Assembly (NCBI GenBank): GCA_009726075.1
Contig: WLND01000028.1
Span: forward strand, 1-10,423
From: Actinomycetota bacterium
GTDB taxonomy: Bacteria; Actinomycetota; Actinomycetes; S36-B12
Length of the DNA stretch: 10,423 nt
Reading direction: 5' to 3'
In this document: in pieces, positions 5,780 through 10,423 of the stretch
How positions within the stretch are numbered: the stretch's first letter is position 1
Layout of the letters: every line of letters begins with the position of its first letter
Made by a program: the position numbers and the translations under genes
Notes under the pieces: model-generated
Told to the model about the DNA's origin: nothing
The model's database searches: none
Seen by the model: only the letters and a program-made list of their open reading frames with translations

Positions 5780-6687
5780 ATGAAGGGGTCGATTGCCACG
5801 GCGAGGAAGAGCAGCGACAGGTACGTGATCGACCAGTGGAACAGCCGCATGGCCGTGTCATTGATGTTCACGTCGTCGCGCCTGGCGGCTGACTGAAGCC
5901 GGTAGGCCATGACGATGAACACGGCACCAACGGCCAGGGCCGTGACGCCGTAGACCCAGCCCATCGGGGCCACCCAGACCAGGGCCAGGGAGACCGCGAC
6001 CATGACCCACGAGTACCGGATGACGCTCGCGGCCACCTGTACGTCGTTTCGCACGACAGGGAGCATGGGCACCCCCGCGTTGGCGTAGTCGTCGCGGTAC
6101 TTCATGGCCAGGGGCCAGTAGTGGGGCGGGGTCCAGAAGAAGACGATGAGGAACAGCACGATGGGCGTGGCCGAAAGCCCGCCGGTCACGGCCGACCAGG
6201 CGATCAGCACCGGCATGCAGCCTGCTGCTCCGCCCCACACGATGTTCTGCGAGGTACGCCGCTTGAGGATCATCGTGTAGCCGAGGACGTACATGGCGAT
6301 GGCCACGATCGACAGAGCCGCAGCCAGCCAGTTCGTCAGCCACGCGAGCACGACTGCACTGAGCAGACTGAGCACGATCCCCTGGACAACCCCCGCCCGG
6401 ACCGAGATCGAGCCGACGGCAGCGGGACGCGCCTGCGTGCGGTGCATGAGGGCGTCAATGTCGCGGTCGTACACGCTGTTCAGGGTGTTAGCGCCACCGG
6501 CCGACAGGGCCCCGCCGACGAGCACGGCGACCGTGATGGTCAGTGTCGGCAGACCGTCGGCCGCCAGGAACATGGTGGGGATCGCGGTGACGAGAAGCAG
6601 TTCGATGATCCGAGGCTTCGTCAGGGCTAGGTGCGCTCGGAATCTGGAGCCGTCCGCCTTGGCCCCCGGTTCGATCACAGCAGTCAC
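5773..6687 (-). CDS. ctaB: Protoheme IX farnesyltransferase (heme O synthase)
   Basis: 304-residue UbiA-superfamily membrane prenyltransferase. It transfers the farnesyl group of farnesyl diphosphate to heme B, making heme O, the substrate of CtaA. Seen: LTKPRIIELLLVTAIP (22-37); the first Asp-rich motif N70-x3-D74-x3-D78 within NSVYDRDIDALMHRTQARP; FFWTPPHYWPLAMKYRDDY (183-201) with the second acidic motif and GVPMLP after it; and about eight to nine membrane segments. The frame is open to GTG 6723, but GTG 6687 is preferred because TACGAT lies seven bases upstream and the family's conserved part starts about 16 residues in. It diverges from tkt across a 90-base gap. A 7-base-arm inverted repeat overlaps its promoter and start codon. 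ctaA lies nearby on the other strand, with yjdM between. Confidence 0.95.
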   Translation of the reverse strand: MTAVIEPGAKADGSRFRAHLALTKPRIIELLLVTAIPTMFLAADGLPTLTITVAVLVGGALSAGGANTLNSVYDRDIDALMHRTQARPAAVGSISVRAGVVQGIVLSLLSAVVLAWLTNWLAAALSIVAIAMYVLGYTMILKRRTSQNIVWGGAAGCMPVLIAWSAVTGGLSATPIVLFLIVFFWTPPHYWPLAMKYRDDYANAGVPMLPVVRNDVQVAASVIRYSWVMVAVSLALVWVAPMGWVYGVTALAVGAVFIVMAYRLQSAARRDDVNINDTAMRLFHWSITYLSLLFLAVAIDPFIG

Positions 6688-6698
6688 GCGAGTGATCG
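6672..6698. promoter_or_regulatory. Candidate operator over the ctaB promoter and start
   Basis: A perfect inverted repeat of CGATCAC (6672-6678) and GTGATCG (6692-6698) with a 13-base spacer. It covers part of the predicted -10 box and the ctaB start codon, a typical repressor position. Its half-site core GTGATC also appears in the palindrome over the ctaA start. The cognate regulator is unknown, and part of the repeat is coding sequence. Confidence 0.4.
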
Positions 6699-6700
6699 TA
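6687..6700 (-). promoter_or_regulatory. Predicted leaderless promoter of ctaB
   Basis: On the minus strand TACGAT (6700-6695) is followed by seven bases and then the GTG at 6687. There is no Shine-Dalgarno before this GTG. Spacing is one base longer than at the other TANNNT starts in this window. Confidence 0.5.
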
Positions 6701-6716
6701 CCCAAGTCGGGCTCCC

Positions 6717-6750
6717 CGGTCACCCATCGGACGTCTGACCTCGGTCACCC
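6717..6750 (+). repeat. Direct repeat CGGTCACCC in the ctaB-tkt gap
   Basis: CGGTCACCC occurs at 6717-6725 and again at 6742-6750, 25 bases apart, between the divergent ctaB and tkt starts. The spacing is about two and a half helical turns. It could be paired regulator sites upstream of tkt, but two copies of a 9-base GC-rich word are weak evidence. Confidence 0.3.
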
Positions 6751-6765
6751 CCCCACTCCGTTGGC

Positions 6766-6778
6766 TAGGGTTGACCCA
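6766..6778 (+). promoter_or_regulatory. Predicted leaderless promoter of tkt-tal-zwf
   Basis: TAGGGT at 6766-6771 lies six bases before the ATG at 6778, with no Shine-Dalgarno. The hexamer is the same as the one upstream of ctaA. No good -35 box is visible at normal spacing. Confidence 0.6.
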
Positions 6779-8850
6779 TGGAAGCCGCCCAGATTGCCCC
6801 GCCGCAGCCCACCTCCCTCGACTGGACAGCGACCGATGATTCGGCCGTCAGGCACCTGCGGGCACTGGCAATGGACGCGGTCCAGAAGGTCGGCAACGGG
6901 CACCCCGGCACCGCCATGACCCTGGCTCCAGCGGCCTACCTCCTCTTCCAGCGCATCATGCGCCATGACCCGAGCGACCCTCGCTGGCTTGGCCGCGATC
7001 GCTTCGTGCTCTCCGCGGGTCACTCAAGCCTGACCCTCTACAGCGAGCTCTTCCTCTCCGGCTACGGCCTCACGATGGACGACCTCGCGTCATTTCGCAC
7101 GTGGGGCAGTCGCACACCCGGGCACCCGGAGTTCGGCCACACCGCCGGGGTCGAGACGACGACCGGCCCGCTCGGGCAGGGCCTGGCCACTGCAGTCGGC
7201 ATGGCGATGTCGGCGCGCTACGAGCGCGGCCTCTTCGATCCGCAGACTCCGGACGGCCAGAGCCCCTTCGATCACCGAATCTGGGTCATCGCCTCGGACG
7301 GAGACCTCGAGGAGGGCGTGACCTCGGAAGCCTCGTCCCTCGCCGGTACCCAGCAGCTGAACCGACTGTGCGTCATCTGGGACGACAACCACATCTCGAT
7401 CGAGGGCGATACGGCCGTTGCCTTCACTGAGGACGTCGTGGCGCGATATGCGGCCTACGGCTGGGCGACCCACAGCGTCGACCGCCTGCCCGACGGCGAC
7501 ATCGATCGCGAGGCACTGTTTGCCGCCCTCACGGCAGCCAAGACGGAGCCAGACCGACCGACCTTCATCCGCATGCGCACGACCATCGCGTGGCCGGCCC
7601 CCAATGCGCAGAACACCGCGAAGGCCCACGGCTCGGCCCTCGGTGCAGCCGAGGTGGCCGCGACCACGTCCGCCCTCGGGCTCGACCCGGAGGTCTCCTT
7701 CGCCTTCGACCCCACGGTGCTCGCCGATGTCCGCTCCAGCCTGCAGGCGCGGGTGCAGTCACAGCGCGCCGCCTGGCAGGCCGGGGTCGACGCATGGCGG
7801 GCCGGCCAGCCCGAGCACGCCGCCCTGCTCGATCGCCTCGTTGCCGGCGAGCTCCCTGCCGGCTTCAACGACGCCTTCCCGAGCTACGAGGTCGGCAGTT
7901 CCGTCGCCACGCGCAAGGCATCGGGCGAGGTCATCAACGCCGTTGCAGCCGTCATGCCCGAGCTCTGGGGCGGCTCGGCCGATCTCGCCGAGTCGAACAA
8001 CACGACCATCGAGGGCGGCGGCAGCTTCCTTCCTGAGGGCTCACGCCTGCCGGGCGCATCGACCCACGGCCGCATCCTTCACTTCGGCATTCGCGAGCAC
8101 GCGATGGGCTCGATCATCAACGGCATCGCCCTCGATGGCCTCACCCGGCCGTTCGGTGGCACATTCATGGTGTTCAGCGACTACATGCGCGGCGCCGTGC
8201 GGCTCGCAGCGCTCATGCAACTGCCAAGCACCTTCGTGTGGACCCACGATTCGATCGGTCTCGGCGAGGACGGCCCGACCCACCAGCCCGTCGAGCACCT
8301 GTGGTCGCTGAGAGCGGTGCCCGGCCTCAGCATCGTCCGCCCGGCCGATGCCAACGAGACTGCTGCCGCCTGGCACGCGACCCTCTCGCGCCGCACCCCG
8401 GTCGGCCTCATCCTCACCAGGCAGAACCTGCCCACCCTGACCACGTCAGAGGCCGCGCTCGACGGCGTCCGTCGCGGCGCGTACGTCATCGCTGACGCAC
8501 CCGAGCCGGCCGTGCTCCTCCTCGCAACCGGATCAGAGGTACAGCTGGCCGTCGCAGCGCACGAGCGGCTCAAGGCCGAAGGCGTGAGCAGCCGCGTCAT
8601 CTCGATGCCGTGCCTTGAGTGGTTCGACGAGCAGGACGAGGCGTACCGCGACTCCGTGCTGGTCCCCTCCGTCCGAGCTCGCGTTGCGGTCGAGGCTGGC
8701 AGCACGCTCGGATGGTGGAAGTACGTCGGAGATCGCGGCAAGGTCATCGGCATCGATCACTTCGGTGCCAGTGCCGACTATCAGGTGCTCTTCGAGGAGT
8801 TCGGCATCACGGTCGACGCAATCGTCGCCGCTGCTCGGCAATCGCTCTGA
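6778..8850 (+). CDS. tkt: Transketolase
   Basis: 690 residues, full length. Transketolase is a thiamine diphosphate enzyme of the non-oxidative pentose phosphate pathway that moves two-carbon units between sugar phosphates. N-terminal TPP domain: VGNGHPGTAMTLAP (38-51) with His42, GLGxG-type run TTGPLGQGLATAVGMAMSAR (128-147), and the TPP/metal motif GDLEEGVTSEASSLAG preceded by ASDGD, ending at Asn204 in WDDNHISIEGDT. Middle domain: GIREHAMG with catalytic Glu440, and FVWTHDSIGLGEDGPTHQPV (487-506). The C-terminal domain is complete to residue 690. It diverges from ctaB and heads a tkt-tal-zwf gene run; the gap to tal is 49 bases. The ATG start is supported by a TANNNT box six bases upstream and matches the usual N-terminal length. 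Confidence 0.97.
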   Translation: MEAAQIAPPQPTSLDWTATDDSAVRHLRALAMDAVQKVGNGHPGTAMTLAPAAYLLFQRIMRHDPSDPRWLGRDRFVLSAGHSSLTLYSELFLSGYGLTMDDLASFRTWGSRTPGHPEFGHTAGVETTTGPLGQGLATAVGMAMSARYERGLFDPQTPDGQSPFDHRIWVIASDGDLEEGVTSEASSLAGTQQLNRLCVIWDDNHISIEGDTAVAFTEDVVARYAAYGWATHSVDRLPDGDIDREALFAALTAAKTEPDRPTFIRMRTTIAWPAPNAQNTAKAHGSALGAAEVAATTSALGLDPEVSFAFDPTVLADVRSSLQARVQSQRAAWQAGVDAWRAGQPEHAALLDRLVAGELPAGFNDAFPSYEVGSSVATRKASGEVINAVAAVMPELWGGSADLAESNNTTIEGGGSFLPEGSRLPGASTHGRILHFGIREHAMGSIINGIALDGLTRPFGGTFMVFSDYMRGAVRLAALMQLPSTFVWTHDSIGLGEDGPTHQPVEHLWSLRAVPGLSIVRPADANETAAAWHATLSRRTPVGLILTRQNLPTLTTSEAALDGVRRGAYVIADAPEPAVLLLATGSEVQLAVAAHERLKAEGVSSRVISMPCLEWFDEQDEAYRDSVLVPSVRARVAVEAGSTLGWWKYVGDRGKVIGIDHFGASADYQVLFEEFGITVDAIVAAARQSL

Positions 8851-8899
8851 GACTCGCGCGACGCATCCAGTCCACGGCCCACCCACGAGGGAGATCGAC

Positions 8900-10012
8900 A
8901 TGTCTGCACCGAAACCGCTTCTTGAACTCACCGAACTGGGCGTGTCGATCTGGCTCGACGACCTCGACCGCAACCGGCTCGAAACCGGGGGCCTGGCCGA
9001 TCTCGTCGCCAACCGCTGCGTGCGCGGGGTCACGACCAATCCCTCCATCTTCGAGAAGGCGATCTCGAGCGGAGCCGCCGCCTATGCCGCCGATCTCGCG
9101 ACATTGACAGCCAGCGGCGCAGACACCGATACCGCTATCAGGCGCCTGACCACCGACGACGTCCGTGCCGCCTGCGACGTCCTGCGGGAGGTCTACGACT
9201 CGAGCGACCACGTTGACGGCCGCGTCTCGATCGAGGTCGATCCCAGGCTCGCTGATGACACCGAGACGACCATCGCCCAGGCGCTCGAGCTGTGGGCCAC
9301 GGTCGACCGGCCAAATGCCCTCATCAAGATCCCGGCGACCCGCGCAGGGCTACCGGCGATCACTGCGGCCATTGCCGCCGGCGTGAGCGTCAACGTCACT
9401 CTCATCTTCGCGGTCGAGCGCTACCTCGAGGTCGTCGGCGCCTACGAGGAGGGGTTGCGTCAGGCCGCGGGCAACGGTCACGACCTGGCGACCATCCACT
9501 CGGTAGCCTCTTTCTTCGTCAGTCGCGTCGATGTCGCCATCGATGCGCGGCTCGATGCGATGGGCACCGATGAGGCCGCCGCCCTGCGGGGCCGGGCAGC
9601 CATCGCCAACGCTCGCCTGGCCTGGGCGGCGCACCGTGAGTCCCTCTCGAGCCCGTCATGGCAGGCGCTCGCGGCCCAGGGGGCCCACCCTCAGCGGCCG
9701 CTGTGGGCCTCGACCGGCGTGAAGGACCCGGCGTATGACGACACCCGCTACGTCGTCGACCTCGCCGTCGACGGCTGCGTCAACACCATGCCGGAGCCAA
9801 CGCTCGATGCCGTTGCCGACCACGGAACGGTCCGCGGCGACACCGTCACGGGGACCGCTGACGCGTCCGCGGTCGTTTGGCAGCAGCTCGAGGCCCTGGG
9901 CATCAGCGAGGCCGCGGTGTGCGCCGAGCTCGAGGCTGAGGGCGTCCAGAAGTTCATTGATGCGTGGGAGCAACTGCGCGCGACGGTGGCCACTGCCATG
10001 GGCGCCGCATGA
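8900..10012 (+). CDS. tal: Transaldolase
   Basis: 370 residues, the usual length for the long actinobacterial transaldolase. It transfers a dihydroxyacetone unit between sugar phosphates via a Schiff base. Seen: the family signature RGVTTNPSIFEKAI (42-55), the active-site run NALIKIPATRAG (139-150) with Schiff-base Lys143, SVNVTLIFAVERYLEVVGAY (163-182), VASFFVSRVDVAIDARLDA (202-220) and LWASTGVKDPAYDDTRYVVD in the last third. No phosphoglucose isomerase domain is fused to it. ATG 8900 is chosen over a more upstream frame-open start because GGGAG lies six bases before it and MSAPKPLLELTELG is a typical N-terminus; the upstream extension overlaps tkt. It follows tkt by 49 bases and overlaps zwf by 4 bases. 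Confidence 0.97.
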   Translation: MSAPKPLLELTELGVSIWLDDLDRNRLETGGLADLVANRCVRGVTTNPSIFEKAISSGAAAYAADLATLTASGADTDTAIRRLTTDDVRAACDVLREVYDSSDHVDGRVSIEVDPRLADDTETTIAQALELWATVDRPNALIKIPATRAGLPAITAAIAAGVSVNVTLIFAVERYLEVVGAYEEGLRQAAGNGHDLATIHSVASFFVSRVDVAIDARLDAMGTDEAAALRGRAAIANARLAWAAHRESLSSPSWQALAAQGAHPQRPLWASTGVKDPAYDDTRYVVDLAVDGCVNTMPEPTLDAVADHGTVRGDTVTGTADASAVVWQQLEALGISEAAVCAELEAEGVQKFIDAWEQLRATVATAMGAA

Positions 10013-10423
10013 CGAATCCACTGCGCGATCCCCTCGACCGCCGGCTGCCACGGGTCGCGGGCCCGTGCGGCATGGTCCTCTTCGGGGTCACGGGCGATCT
10101 GGCCCGCAAGAAGGTCATGCCCGCGATCTATGACCTCGCCAATCGCGGCCTGCTCCCGCCCGGATTCGCGCTCGTCGGGTTCGCCCGGCGCGATTGGGCC
10201 GACCAGGATTTCGCCCAGGTCGTCCACGACGCGGTGCGCGAGCACTCACGCACCCCATTCAACGAAGACACCTGGCGCCAGTTGTCCGAGGGAATTCGCT
10301 TCGTTGCGGGCGACCTCGCCGACCCGGCCGCCTACGACGAGCTCAGCCGGGTCGTGGCCGATCTCGACCTCAGCCGGGGCACGAACGGCAACCACGCGTT
10401 CTACCTGTCGATCCCGCCGGGGC
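10009..10423 (+). CDS. zwf: Glucose-6-phosphate dehydrogenase, N-terminal part
   Basis: Partial: 138 codons, cut by the right edge. The enzyme oxidises glucose 6-phosphate to 6-phosphogluconolactone with reduction of NADP, the entry step of the oxidative pentose phosphate pathway. The Rossmann dinucleotide motif is clear: MVLFGVTGDLARKKVMPAIY (22-41), followed by FALVGFARRDW (53-63). The end FYLSIPPG (131-138) is the start of the conserved region that follows the coenzyme domain in Zwf. The ATG overlaps the tal stop (ATGA), which indicates translational coupling in a tkt-tal-zwf run; no strong Shine-Dalgarno is visible. In related genomes opcA usually comes next, which would lie outside this window. 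Confidence 0.95.
   Translation, partial: MTNPLRDPLDRRLPRVAGPCGMVLFGVTGDLARKKVMPAIYDLANRGLLPPGFALVGFARRDWADQDFAQVVHDAVREHSRTPFNEDTWRQLSEGIRFVAGDLADPAAYDELSRVVADLDLSRGTNGNHAFYLSIPPG

Noticed and set aside
5612..5896. Short open frames on both strands between yjdM and ctaB
   Set aside because: They run into the 3' end of ctaB and cover the hairpin repeat; no start signal and no protein-like sequence. The 162-base gap is better explained as terminator plus yjdM promoter.
6760..6773. GTTG-N6-GTTG upstream of tkt as a possible SufR site
   Set aside because: The two halves are in direct, not inverted, orientation, so it is not the SufR operator form.
8615..8899. Upstream extension of the tal reading frame
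   Set aside because: It overlaps the end of tkt in another frame and has low-complexity Ser/Arg sequence. ATG 8900 has a good Shine-Dalgarno and a typical N-terminus.
1..10423. Search for mobile elements, CRISPR arrays, tRNA or rRNA genes
   Set aside because: No transposase, integrase, spaced repeat array or tRNA-like sequence was recognised; the window is a continuous core gene block.

Overview
The window is chromosomal DNA from a high-G+C actinobacterium. Codon use is strongly GC-ending, there are several GTG starts, and the gene order follows a known actinobacterial core locus. That locus (for example M. tuberculosis Rv1447c to Rv1462) holds zwf, tal, tkt, ctaB, ctaA, an ABC exporter, sufR, sufB and sufD. 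I cannot place the organism below class or order. I saw no mobile element, CRISPR array, tRNA or rRNA, and no gene-free stretch over 300 bases.

Layout. (1) Positions 2539 to 1, minus strand: start of a SUF iron-sulfur cluster assembly operon, sufR-sufB-sufD, each joined by a 4-base start/stop overlap; sufD runs off the left edge. (2) Positions 2599-5215, plus strand: an ABC-2 type exporter (ATPase and permease, 4-base overlap), then ctaA (heme A synthase) with its own promoter-like box. (3) Positions 5598-5233, minus: a small YjdM/PhnA zinc-ribbon protein, convergent with ctaA. (4) Positions 6687-5773, minus: ctaB (heme O synthase), followed by an unusual duplicated hairpin region. (5) Positions 6778-10423, plus: pentose phosphate genes tkt, tal and zwf; zwf runs off the right edge.

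How it works together. SufR is a cluster-sensing repressor of the SUF operon, and a perfect CAAC-N6-GTTG operator covers its predicted promoter. CtaB and CtaA act in sequence to turn heme B into heme O and heme A for the terminal oxidase. The ABC exporter lies between the Fe-S and heme A genes and has no assigned substrate. Tkt, Tal and Zwf feed NADPH and pentose phosphate metabolism.

The most striking non-coding pattern is regulatory. Four transcription units have TANNNT exactly six bases before the start codon with no Shine-Dalgarno (ABC operon, ctaA, yjdM, tkt). ctaB has the same box at seven bases, and sufR has an AACAAT box at six. This is the arrangement expected for leaderless mRNAs. 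In contrast, genes inside operons (sufB, sufD, the permease, tal) have clear Shine-Dalgarno sequences.
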